NCBI GenBank assembly: GCA_036265675.1
Contig: DATAOP010000058.1
Coordinates: 1 to 56,129, forward strand
Source of the DNA: VRUE01 sp036265675
GTDB lineage: Bacteria; Actinomycetota; Thermoleophilia; Solirubrobacterales; 70-9
Direction of reading: 5' to 3'
DNA length: 56,129 nt
In this document: in pieces, positions 38,382-46,392 of the stretch
Position numbering within the stretch: the stretch's first letter is position 1
How the letters are laid out: the number at the start of each line of letters is the position of its first letter
Made by a program: the position numbers and the translations under genes
Notes under the pieces: generated by a model
What the model was told of the DNA's origin: nothing
Databases searched by the model: none
What the model saw: only the letters and a program-made list of their open reading frames with translations

Positions 38382-39032
38382 TCAGTCCGCCTCGCCGAGC
38401 CGGTAGAGCCGGATGCTGTAGAGCGGAAGCAACAGGATCGCCAGCAGCAGGGTGAACCGGACGACGACCGGGATCAGCAGGGTCACGGCCAGGATCAGGG
38501 CCGGGACCACGAGCGCTTGGGGCAGTATCCGCGAGCCCCGGATCGTGGCGACCGAGGTGGCGGCGATCAGCGCCGCGAGGCCGACGCCGGCGGCGTTGAA
38601 GCCGAGGATCTGGGAGATGTCGAAGTAGGCCTGGGCGGCGTCGGGGCCGATCCCACCGTCGCTTGCAGCGCGCAGCGCGCCCGCCATGTTGATCGTCTCG
38701 GCCCCGAGGCCGACGGTGAAGGCGAGGATCGCGCCGCCGAAGGCCGCGGTCGGCAGCGACGCCCCGCGCTCGCCGAGTTCGGCCTCGAGCCGGTCGCGCA
38801 GCAGCGCGCTGAACCAGACGAAGAGGACGATCGCGAGGATGCTGAGGCTGGCGCCGACGATGATCCGGGTCGAGCGGTCTTCATAGAGCGCGGCCAGCTC
38901 GGCACCGCCGGCGTCGGTCGCCGGGATGTCGATCGACCACAGCAGGTTGCCGATCGCGAAGAGGATGAAGACCGCGAGACCGGACAGCGGCGCGAAGCGC
39001 ATGAAGCTGTCGCGGGGGGCGGCCGGGGTCAT
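38382..39032 (-). CDS. Polytopic membrane protein, unknown function
   Basis: This 216-residue protein has about six hydrophobic helices ('LSGLAVFILFAIGNLLW', 'IIVGASLSILAIVLFVWFSALL', 'AAFGGAILAFTVGL', 'LGFNAAGVGLAALIAATS', 'ALVVPALILAVTLLIPVV', 'LLLAILLLPLYS'). No catalytic motif is recognised. ATG 39032 lies only 6 nt after the tRNA-Lys 3' end on the same strand, so the two are probably one transcript. Confidence 0.75.
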   Translation of the reverse strand: MTPAAPRDSFMRFAPLSGLAVFILFAIGNLLWSIDIPATDAGGAELAALYEDRSTRIIVGASLSILAIVLFVWFSALLRDRLEAELGERGASLPTAAFGGAILAFTVGLGAETINMAGALRAASDGGIGPDAAQAYFDISQILGFNAAGVGLAALIAATSVATIRGSRILPQALVVPALILAVTLLIPVVVRFTLLLAILLLPLYSIRLYRLGEAD

Positions 39033-39038
39033 CGAGAG

Positions 39039-39111
39039 TGGGCCGTGTAGGGATCGAACCTACGACCTTGAGATTAAGAGTCTCCTGCTCTACCAACTGA
39101 GCTAACGGCCC
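39039..39111 (-). tRNA. tRNA-Lys (anticodon CTT)
   Basis: A full cloverleaf reads on the minus strand: acceptor stem GGGCCGT / ACGGCCC with discriminator A, D arm 'AGCTCAGTTGGTAGAGC', anticodon loop CTCTTAA (CTT), and T arm 'GGTTCGATCCC'. CCA is not encoded. The first pair of the anticodon stem (G-A) is mismatched. Confidence 0.95.
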
Positions 39112-39121
39112 TGGGAGCGCA

Positions 39122-39127
39122 AGTATA
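39122..39127 (-). promoter_or_regulatory. -10 hexamer TATACT of tRNA-Lys
   Basis: TATACT on the minus strand ends 10 nt before the mature tRNA 5' end, a normal distance for a tRNA promoter. Confidence 0.55.
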
Positions 39128-39142
39128 GGAAGGAGGGGATGG

Positions 39143-39913
39143 CTACGAGATCGGGTTGCAGGCCTTGAAGACGCTGCCTTCGATCACGGTGTGTTCGGGG
39201 TCGCCGAATTCGAAGCGGCCCCGCGTCTCGAGGATGCTGTCGGTGCATTTGGCCGAGACATAGGACCGTTTGAGGCCGCCGGATCTGTAACGGCGCCCGA
39301 CTTCGGCTTCGAGGTGGATCAGGGAGCCGGTGCCTTCGGCGAATTCGGGGATTTCGGCCGAGGCCCGGTAGGAGAAGGCCCCCTTCCTCAGTTTTTCGAC
39401 CGTGATCACGACGACGTAGGTCTGCGGCGTCGGGACCAGCGCCCGCGCGTGGGCGATGACCGTCGCGTTGCCGTTGACGCGTGGGCCGTTGAAGAGGCTT
39501 AGGGGGGAGCGGAGCATCACGCCCTGGAGGCCGGGCTGATTCAGAGAGGCGGCGACCGTCCCGGAGCCGACCGTCGCCTTGCCGCAGATCCGGCGAGCGG
39601 TCTGGGTCGTCGTCCCGGCGATGCTGGCCGGCTGGCAGACCGGCAGGCCCTTGGTGGTGAGGCGCCCGTCCTTGTCGAATTCGAGTCTGAAGTTGCGCAG
39701 GGCCGGGACCGGCTGGGAATCGGTCGATTCGACGTTGGCGTGGCCCCGGAACGAGATCGGCGCGAACGAGTGCCGGGGCAGCGTCTGGGGCGTGAACCCC
39801 CCGTCGGCGCGCAGGACTATTCTTCCGACCCTCACCAGCGCTGCGTCGGCCATGGAGGCGCCCAGCAGCACCACCAGTGCGATCAGCGCGTAAGTCGAGA
39901 GGCGCAGTTTCAC
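39143..39913 (-). CDS. Exported beta-rich protein of unknown family (paralogue 1 of 2)
   Basis: This 256-residue protein has a Sec signal peptide ('STYALIALVVLLGASMADA') and an all-beta mature part. It shares scattered identical blocks with the protein at 53033-53806: 'D.DG.L.TKGLPVC', 'LFNG', 'G.GSL', 'KRSY..AKC', a '...G...F' strand and a final 'C.P'. The four conserved cysteines suggest two disulphides. GTG 39913 fits the signal peptide. It diverges from the MMPL gene, and its position and paralogue suggest a partner of the MCE/MMPL transport block (inference). Confidence 0.7.
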   Translation of the reverse strand: MKLRLSTYALIALVVLLGASMADAALVRVGRIVLRADGGFTPQTLPRHSFAPISFRGHANVESTDSQPVPALRNFRLEFDKDGRLTTKGLPVCQPASIAGTTTQTARRICGKATVGSGTVAASLNQPGLQGVMLRSPLSLFNGPRVNGNATVIAHARALVPTPQTYVVVITVEKLRKGAFSYRASAEIPEFAEGTGSLIHLEAEVGRRYRSGGLKRSYVSAKCTDSILETRGRFEFGDPEHTVIEGSVFKACNPIS

Positions 39914-39945
39914 GGTATCCCGAGGATGGCAGACCGGCTTCCTTA

Positions 39946-39967
39946 ACAGAAACTTCTGCATTTCTGT
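39946..39967. promoter_or_regulatory. Inverted repeat ACAGAAA-N8-TTTCTGT in the divergent MMPL promoter region
   Basis: Perfect 7-bp arms (39946-39952 and 39961-39967) flank an 8-nt spacer in the 90-nt region between the exported protein and the MMPL gene. The layout fits a dimeric regulator. No known operator is recognised. Confidence 0.5.
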
Positions 39968-39973
39968 AGCCCC

Positions 39974-39987
39974 AGCCTTGTCCCTAC
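39974..39987 (-). promoter_or_regulatory. Shared upstream motif, copy 1 (GTAGGGACAAGGCT)
   Basis: On the minus strand GTAGGGACAAGGCT lies about 61 nt before the start of exported paralogue 1. The second paralogue has GTAGAGACAAAGGCT about 54 nt before its start. Confidence 0.45.
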
Positions 39988-40003
39988 AGCGAAAATACCA
40001 GGC

Positions 40004-43000
40004 GTGCGACTGAGGAGGAGCAGGGACCGGCGCCCCGCGCCGGCCGAGGACGGTGGTGCGCGCACGCCTGTGCTGATGAGGCACCCGCGTGGGGTCCTCG
40101 TCGGCTTTGCCGTGATCGTCGTCGTCCTCGCGACCCTCGGCTTGCAGGTCAACGACAAACTCAGCCCGACCTCGCTCGACATCTCCGGCACGCCGGCGTC
40201 GGAAGCGAACGAAATGCTGAAAAAGAACTTCGGCGACACCGCCCTGTTCGCGATCCTCCTCCAGGGCCCGCCCAAGCAAATCGACCGCCAGGGCCCGGAC
40301 CTGGTCCGCTCGCTGCGGGCCGCCAACCCGCTGGTGACGACCCTCTCGCCCTGGGACCGGGGCTCGGTCGAGCAGCTGCGGCCGTCGCCGGACAAGGCGC
40401 TGGTGATCACCGACTTCCACACCGACATCGCGACCGCGGTCAAGCACAGCGTCGAGGAACTCGAAGAAATCCTCGAACGGCAGATCAAACCGCCGGTCAA
40501 AGCGACCCAGTCGGGCTTCCCGACGCTCTCGAAAGCACTCCAGGACGAGTCGATCGCCGCCAGCGAGCGCGCTGAGCTGATCGCCCTGCCGATCCTCCTG
40601 ATCGTCCTCCTCCTCGTCTTCCGCTCTCCGATCGCGGCGGCGATCCCGCTCACCTTCGGCGCGATCACGGTCCTCATATCCAGCGGCGTCCTCACGATCG
40701 TCACCCGCTGGGTATCGGTCGACGCCTTCGCGCTGACCGTCTGCACGATGATGGGCTTAGCGTTAGGCGTCGACTACGCGCTGTTGCTGGTATCGCGCTT
40801 CCGTGAGGAACTCGCCGACGGCGTGGACGCGAGGACGGCCGCGATCCAGACGCGCCATACCGCCGGCCGGACCACCGTCTTCGCCGGCAGCACCCTGATT
40901 GCGGCGATGCTCGTCGCCCTCTTCATCGTCCCCGGCGCCCTGCTCTCCTCGCTGGCGGCGACGGTGATCCTGGTCGTGATCCTCAGCGTCTCGGTCGCGA
41001 ATATCGCCGGCCCCGCGGTCCTGACCCTGATCGGCCCGAACGTCAACCGCTGGCGGGTCGGGAAGCCGCAGACCTACGCCGACGAGAGCGCGGGCCTGAT
41101 GGCGATCGTCGGGGCGGCACTGCGACGCCCGGCGCTGGTCTGCATCGTCGTCGGCGCCGTGGTCCTCGCCCTGGCGACCCCTGCGGTCGGCCTCAAGACG
41201 GGCCCACCGAGCGCCCAGCAGCTCTCCCACAACAACCAGGCCCGCAAGGACGCCGAACTGATCAACCGCACGATCGCCCCCGGCTTCGACGCGCCGTTCG
41301 TCGTCGTCGCCGAATCCGAAAAGGGCCCGATCACGACGCCGGACCGGCTCGACGCGCTGCGCCGCTGGCAGGACAGGGTTGCGGCGATCCCCGGCGTCCA
41401 GGTCGTGATCGGTCCCGAGCAGGTCTCGAAATCGGTCGCACCGCTGCGCGAAGCCGGCAACGGCCTGCTGGTGAAGAAACCGGGCGGCCCGATCGGCAAC
41501 CTCGAACGCCTCGGGCGCAATCTGAAGCGGGCCGCGAAAGGCGTCTCCAGGCTGCGCGACGGGATCTCCGAAGCGACCCAGGGAGCCGGCCTCCTCGTCG
41601 AGGGAACGGACACGACCGAAGAGGGCGCGCTGCGGCTCGCCAGCGGCCTCGCGACCGCGACCGCGGGAACCGAAGAAGCGGTCGGAGCCCTGGACCAGTT
41701 CGCGAAAGGCGCGCAGGAACTCGAGAAGGGCGCCAAGCGAGTCACCGAAGGGCAGGAAAAAGCCCAGGAAGGCACCGAAATCCTGCACACGAACCTGGTC
41801 AACCTCGAGGGGAACCTGCGCAGGAACCAGCTTCGCCGCGCCCGCAAGCTGCAGAAAAGCCTGACCCACACTGCGCACGACACGCTCGACAGCGTCAAGG
41901 AACCTGCGACGGCTGCGGAACAGCAGTCGAAGACGGCGCTCCAGCTCCTCGAAGGGATGACGGTCGGGAAAACCGACCCGAACTACGCCGCCACGCTGAA
42001 CGCCCTGCGGGCGGCGTCGAGTCAGTCCGCCGCCACCTTCGCCGGCCTCGACAAACTCCAGGCCCAGCTCATCAAAGAATCCGAACAGGCCCGCGAAGTG
42101 AGCTTCTGGGCGAAGACCGCGATCGATGAAATCGAACGCGAAGAGGGGACCGCCCAGGAACTCGTCGAAGGCGAGGAAAAACTGGTCAACGGGAACAAGG
42201 AACTCAGCGAAGGCAGCGGCGAACTCGCCGACGGTGCCGAGACGCTGGCGACCGAAACCCAGAAACTCAACGACGGGCTCGGACGGCTCGGGGCCGGCGC
42301 CGCCCGGCTCGCGACCGGGATCGCCGAACTCGGCGAAGGCGCGACCTCGCTCCAGGTCGGGCTCGGCGACGCGTTCAGCCGCTCACATCCGCTCCAGACC
42401 GGGCTCCGCCGGGGCGCGGTGAGGGTCACGGTCAACGCCAACCAGGCGCGTGAACAGACCGACCAGCTGCGGCACCAGTCGCCGGGGATCTTCGATTCGG
42501 GCTATTTCGTCCTCTCCGCCCTCGACGGGGCGAATTCGCGCCTCCGCCGCCAGGCCACCCAGGCGGTCGACCTCGACAAAGGGGGGCAGGGGGCGACCGT
42601 CACGATCTTCACCAAGTACACGTTCAACAGCCCCGGCTCGATCGCCCTCAACAAGACCCTGGAAGGCGAGGCCGCCGAACTGTCCGACGAAACCGGCCTC
42701 AACACCGGCGTCGCCGGCGGCGCCGCGACGCTGAACGAGTACAGCAAGGTGACCCGCGAGCGGATCCCGGTGATCATCGCCGCGATCACCGCCGCGACGT
42801 TCCTGATCCTGGTGCTGATTCTGCGGGCGATCCCGCTGGCGGCGATCGCCGTCGGACTCAACCTGGCGACCGTCGGCGTCGCCTTCGGCGTCCTGACCCT
42901 GCTCTTCAACGTCCCCGAGAATCTTCCGCTCGGCGGCCACACCTACGTCGACGCGGTCGGCGCGACGATGATCTTCGGGATCGTCTTCGGGTTATCGATC

Positions 43001-43324
43001 GACTACGCCGTCTTCCTGCTGGTCCGGATGCGAGAGCGCTACGAAGAGGACGGCGACAACGCCGCTGCGATCGAGTTCGGGCTGGAGAAAACAGCGCGGG
43101 TGATTACCGGCGCCGCGGTGATCATGATGGCGGTCTTCATCGCCTTCGCCGGGGCCCCGATCGCCAACGTGAGCCAGCTCGGAATCGGCCTCACCGTCGC
43201 GGTTTTCCTCGACGCGACGGTGGTCCGGATCGTCTTCCTGCCGGCGCTGATGCTGCTGCTCGGCGACAGGGTCTGGTGGTACCCCCGTTTCCTCGACCGG
43301 ATCACCCCCCGCCTGAACGTCTGA
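40004..43324 (+). CDS. MMPL/RND-family membrane transporter with large coiled-coil insert
   Basis: This 1106-residue protein has the two-lobed MMPL architecture. Helix 1 is near residue 27-45, followed by an outer domain and a five-helix bundle with 'LGVDYALLLVSRFREEL' (the Asp-Tyr proton-relay motif). A second outer domain and a C-terminal bundle with 'FGLSIDYAVFLLVRMRE' complete it. The second outer domain (roughly residues 490-810) is rich in 'L..G...L..G' heptads ('LVEGEEKLVNGNKEL', 'SEGSGELADGAETL'), predicting long helical coils as in YhgE-like proteins. MMPL proteins export lipids or siderophores by proton-motive force. GTG 40004 is the start used. Substrate is unknown; the MCE genes downstream suggest lipid. 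Confidence 0.9.
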   Translation: MRLRRSRDRRPAPAEDGGARTPVLMRHPRGVLVGFAVIVVVLATLGLQVNDKLSPTSLDISGTPASEANEMLKKNFGDTALFAILLQGPPKQIDRQGPDLVRSLRAANPLVTTLSPWDRGSVEQLRPSPDKALVITDFHTDIATAVKHSVEELEEILERQIKPPVKATQSGFPTLSKALQDESIAASERAELIALPILLIVLLLVFRSPIAAAIPLTFGAITVLISSGVLTIVTRWVSVDAFALTVCTMMGLALGVDYALLLVSRFREELADGVDARTAAIQTRHTAGRTTVFAGSTLIAAMLVALFIVPGALLSSLAATVILVVILSVSVANIAGPAVLTLIGPNVNRWRVGKPQTYADESAGLMAIVGAALRRPALVCIVVGAVVLALATPAVGLKTGPPSAQQLSHNNQARKDAELINRTIAPGFDAPFVVVAESEKGPITTPDRLDALRRWQDRVAAIPGVQVVIGPEQVSKSVAPLREAGNGLLVKKPGGPIGNLERLGRNLKRAAKGVSRLRDGISEATQGAGLLVEGTDTTEEGALRLASGLATATAGTEEAVGALDQFAKGAQELEKGAKRVTEGQEKAQEGTEILHTNLVNLEGNLRRNQLRRARKLQKSLTHTAHDTLDSVKEPATAAEQQSKTALQLLEGMTVGKTDPNYAATLNALRAASSQSAATFAGLDKLQAQLIKESEQAREVSFWAKTAIDEIEREEGTAQELVEGEEKLVNGNKELSEGSGELADGAETLATETQKLNDGLGRLGAGAARLATGIAELGEGATSLQVGLGDAFSRSHPLQTGLRRGAVRVTVNANQAREQTDQLRHQSPGIFDSGYFVLSALDGANSRLRRQATQAVDLDKGGQGATVTIFTKYTFNSPGSIALNKTLEGEAAELSDETGLNTGVAGGAATLNEYSKVTRERIPVIIAAITAATFLILVLILRAIPLAAIAVGLNLATVGVAFGVLTLLFNVPENLPLGGHTYVDAVGATMIFGIVFGLSIDYAVFLLVRMRERYEEDGDNAAAIEFGLEKTARVITGAAVIMMAVFIAFAGAPIANVSQLGIGLTVAVFLDATVVRIVFLPALMLLLGDRVWWYPRFLDRITPRLNV

Positions 43325-43390
43325 GGACTACAAAACCAATCGCGTTGACATCCAGTTAAGTGAGTCCCAGAGCCATCTCCGTGCCTGATA

Positions 43391-43409
43391 CCACCGATAC
43401 GATCGGTGG
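43391..43409. promoter_or_regulatory. Palindrome CCACCGAT-ACG-ATCGGTGG, candidate operator of the MCE operon
   Basis: Two perfect 8-bp arms around a 3-nt centre lie 45 nt before the first MCE start. A TTGACA (43345-43350) is present further upstream without a clear -10. The size and symmetry fit a TetR-type operator, and a TetR gene lies at the far end of the block. Confidence 0.6.
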
Positions 43410-43453
43410 CCGTTCCTCCGGGTCGGAGGCGGGGGAACCGGAAGCGACGACCC

Positions 43454-44860
43454 GTGGCTGCTAACCCGTTAGGCGAGGAGAGAGGCCGGGCTACGAGCCG
43501 GCGCACCACGCCTGCGCGGATCGCGGCGGTCGCGGGGCTGGCGATCGTCGTCATCGCCCTGTTGGTGATCCTTCTCAGCGGCGGCAGCTCGCACAAGTAC
43601 AAGCTCGTCTTCCAGAACGCCAGCCAGCTCGTCAATGGCAACCAGGTGCTGATCGGCGGCCACCCGGTCGGCTCGGTCGAAGAAATCAGCCTCACCGACG
43701 ACAACCTCGCCGAGATCGAAGTCAGCGTCGACCAGGAACTGCACGAAGGGACGACCGCCGCCGTCCGCGCGACCTCGCTCTCCGGGGTCGCCAACCACTA
43801 CATCACCATCAGCCCGGGGCCCAACAGCAACCCGGGGCTCGAAGAAGGCGCGACGCTGGGCCTCGGCTCGACCACCTCCGCCGTCGACCTCGACCAGTTC
43901 ATCAACTCGTTCCCGGGCTCGGTCCGCAAAGCGCTCGGCAAGTTCATCCGCGGCTTCGGCGAATGGTATTCCGGCATCGGGCCGGAGGCCAACGCCGCCT
44001 ACAAGTACTTCGCGCCCGGCCTCAACCGCGCGGCGGCCTTCGCCCACGGGCTCAACGCCGACTCGCGCCTGCTGACGCAGTTCGTCGTCAACACGAGCAA
44101 GCTCTCGACCGCCGTCTCCGAGCGCGGCGAACAGCTGACCAGCGCGATCTCCAACGCCAACACAGCGTTCAACGCGATCGCCGACCAGACCCAGGCCTTC
44201 AACCAGATGCTGGAGCTGCTGCCGCCGGTCTTCCGCCAGAGCAACACGACGTTCGTCAACCTCCGCGCCGCCCTCGACGACCTCGACCCCCTGGTCGAAA
44301 CCGCGAAGCCGGCGACCAAGAACCTCGCACCGTTCCTGGCCGATCTGCGGCCCGTCCTCGAGCGCTCGATCCCGGTCTTCCGCAACCTGCGTCTGACCGT
44401 CGCCCGACCCGGCTTCGCCAACGACACGCGTGAACTGCTCGCCGCCCTGCCGGCGGTGCAGCAGCGCGCCTCGAGGGCGTTCCCCCACGCCGAAGGGGCG
44501 ATCGAATCCTTCCAGCCGAACCTCAACTTCCTCCGTGCCTACGTCCCGGACATCCTCAACGGCTTCGCCCGCGTCGGTCAGGTGACCGGCAACTACGACG
44601 GCAACGGCAACTACGCGCGGGTCTCGTTCTCCGACCTGAACCTGTTCAAACGGAACCCCTCCACCGGGCTGCTCGAACCGATCAAACCGAGCGAACAGTA
44701 CGACGCGCTGGCTCCCCCGTCGCCGGTCCGGCGGCCCTGTCCCGGCGGGGCCTCGCAGCCGGCCCCCGACGGGTCGAGCCCGTTCGTCGAACCGCCGTTC
44801 GCGGGCGCCGGCGTCAACACCTCCGAATGCAATCCCAACGACGCTCCCCCCGGCCCATGA
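43454..44860 (+). CDS. MCE/MlaD-family lipid-transport protein, 1st of 6
   Basis: This 468-residue protein has one membrane helix ('AVAGLAIVVIALLVILL') and an MCE beta-barrel domain: 'YKLVFQNASQLVNGNQVLIGGHPVGSVEEI' (anchor 'LVNGNQVLIGGHPVGSV', about residues 57-73). About 300 helical residues follow, forming the needle-like coil of MCE hexamers, and the end is Pro/Gly-rich. MCE proteins assemble as hexamers and shuttle lipids across the envelope. GTG 43454 is used because GGAAG lies 9 nt upstream; GTG 43406 overlaps the palindrome. The stop overlaps the next gene (ATGA). Confidence 0.9.
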   Translation: MAANPLGEERGRATSRRTTPARIAAVAGLAIVVIALLVILLSGGSSHKYKLVFQNASQLVNGNQVLIGGHPVGSVEEISLTDDNLAEIEVSVDQELHEGTTAAVRATSLSGVANHYITISPGPNSNPGLEEGATLGLGSTTSAVDLDQFINSFPGSVRKALGKFIRGFGEWYSGIGPEANAAYKYFAPGLNRAAAFAHGLNADSRLLTQFVVNTSKLSTAVSERGEQLTSAISNANTAFNAIADQTQAFNQMLELLPPVFRQSNTTFVNLRAALDDLDPLVETAKPATKNLAPFLADLRPVLERSIPVFRNLRLTVARPGFANDTRELLAALPAVQQRASRAFPHAEGAIESFQPNLNFLRAYVPDILNGFARVGQVTGNYDGNGNYARVSFSDLNLFKRNPSTGLLEPIKPSEQYDALAPPSPVRRPCPGGASQPAPDGSSPFVEPPFAGAGVNTSECNPNDAPPGP

Positions 44861-46392
44861 GGAGACGCTGGAAAAAACCCCTGATCGGCGCCGGCGTCAT
44901 CGCCGTGATCGTTCTGCTGATCGTCCTGATCTCGGGCGGCAGGTCCGAAAACGGCTATCGCGTGCGGGCGATCTTCGACAACGGGTCGTTCCTGGTCCCG
45001 GGCGAGGAAGTTCGCGTCGCCGGGGCCAGCGTCGGCACGATCCAGTCGGTCGGCGTGACGATGCCCGGGGAAAAGGTCAGCTACGAAAACGGCCACTACA
45101 GCGAAGACCCGGGCAAGGCCGTCCTGGTGCTGAAGATCAACGACGCGGGCTTCCAGGATTTCCGCAAAGACGCATCCTGTGAAATCCGGCCGCAGTCGCT
45201 GATCGGCGAGAAGTACGTCGATTGCCGGACGACGCTGCCGCACGCGCCCGGCGCCGAAGACACGTCGCCGCCGCTGAGGGAAATCCCCGACGGCGAACCC
45301 GGCGCCGGCCAGCACCTGCTGCCGCTGCAGCAGAACACCACCAGCGTCGATCCCGACCTGGTCAATGACATCCAGCGACTGCCGTACGCGCAGCGGTTCC
45401 GCCTGATAATCAACGAACTCGGCGGCACCCTGGCCGGTCGCGGCGAAGACATTGAAGAGGCGGTCAAGCGCTCCAACCCGGTGCTCCGCGACGCCGACCG
45501 CCTGTTCCAGATCCTCTCCGACCAGCGGGACCAGCTCGCCCAGCTGTCGAGCAACTCGGAGGAGATCCTCGAACCGTTCGCCAAGCAGCGCGCCCACGTC
45601 GCCGGCTTCCTCTCCAACTCCGGCGCGACAGCGGAAGCCAGCGCCGAACGCGGACAGGAACTCGAAGCCTCGCTTAAGAAGCTGCCCGGCTTCATCAACG
45701 AGTTCGAGTCGACGCTGAAGAGCCTGCAGGGCTTCGCAAAGGCGGGGACCCCTGTGTTCGGCGACCTCAACCGCGCGACCCCGGCGCTGACCGAAGCGAC
45801 GCGGGCGCTGACGCCGTTCAGCGCCGCGGCGACGGTCTCGCTGAAGTCGCTGGGAGCAGCCGGCGAAATCGCCGGGCCGAAGTTCGTCGAAGCCGACCCG
45901 ATCGTCCGCAAGGCGCGGAATCTGGCGAAGAGCGGCGTCGTGCCGACATCCGAACTCGCCCGCTTCCTCGTCAGCACCAAGAAGTCGAAGGGATTCGACG
46001 CTCTGGTCGACCTGATCTACAACGGCGCTGCGGCGACAAGCGAATTCGACGAATACGGACATCTGCTGCGGACTCTGGTGACGATCGTCGACTGCGCCGA
46101 ATACAGCCTTTCCGGCAAGAGCGGTTGCTCGGCCAACTTCACCGGGCCGTTCGCGGTCGAATCCTCGATTTCCTCGGTCAACGACCCGTCGGCGATCTTC
46201 CGCCACATCGAAGAAATGGAAGCGGAAAAGAGCGGAGGCACCGGTGCCGGTACCTCGTCCGTCGGCCCGCCGGCGCCGTCGCTGGCGCCATCGGCGCCGA
46301 CCGGCCCGCAGCTCGGCGGCGGCGAAGAGCTCGGTCCGGCGATCTCGACCACGCCGTCCCCCGAAGAACTGATGAGGACGCTGGGACGATGA
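44857..46392 (+). CDS. MCE/MlaD-family lipid-transport protein, 2nd of 6
   Basis: This 511-residue protein starts 'MRRRWKKPLIGAGVIAV', with one membrane helix and an MCE domain 'YRVRAIFDNGSFLVPGEEVRVAGASVGTI' (anchor 'LVPGEEVRVAGASVGTI'). Compared with its neighbours the MCE domain has an insertion of about 20 residues ('VSYENGHYSEDPGK'). Two cysteines follow ('SCEIRPQ', 'VDCRTTLP'). A long helical region and a Pro/Ser-rich tail complete it. Start and stop both overlap neighbours by ATGA. Confidence 0.9.
   Translation: MRRRWKKPLIGAGVIAVIVLLIVLISGGRSENGYRVRAIFDNGSFLVPGEEVRVAGASVGTIQSVGVTMPGEKVSYENGHYSEDPGKAVLVLKINDAGFQDFRKDASCEIRPQSLIGEKYVDCRTTLPHAPGAEDTSPPLREIPDGEPGAGQHLLPLQQNTTSVDPDLVNDIQRLPYAQRFRLIINELGGTLAGRGEDIEEAVKRSNPVLRDADRLFQILSDQRDQLAQLSSNSEEILEPFAKQRAHVAGFLSNSGATAEASAERGQELEASLKKLPGFINEFESTLKSLQGFAKAGTPVFGDLNRATPALTEATRALTPFSAAATVSLKSLGAAGEIAGPKFVEADPIVRKARNLAKSGVVPTSELARFLVSTKKSKGFDALVDLIYNGAAATSEFDEYGHLLRTLVTIVDCAEYSLSGKSGCSANFTGPFAVESSISSVNDPSAIFRHIEEMEAEKSGGTGAGTSSVGPPAPSLAPSAPTGPQLGGGEELGPAISTTPSPEELMRTLGR

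Noticed and set aside
39901..39920. GTTTCACG half-site resembling parS
   Set aside because: The second half does not match the consensus and the site is inside the signal-peptide coding region.
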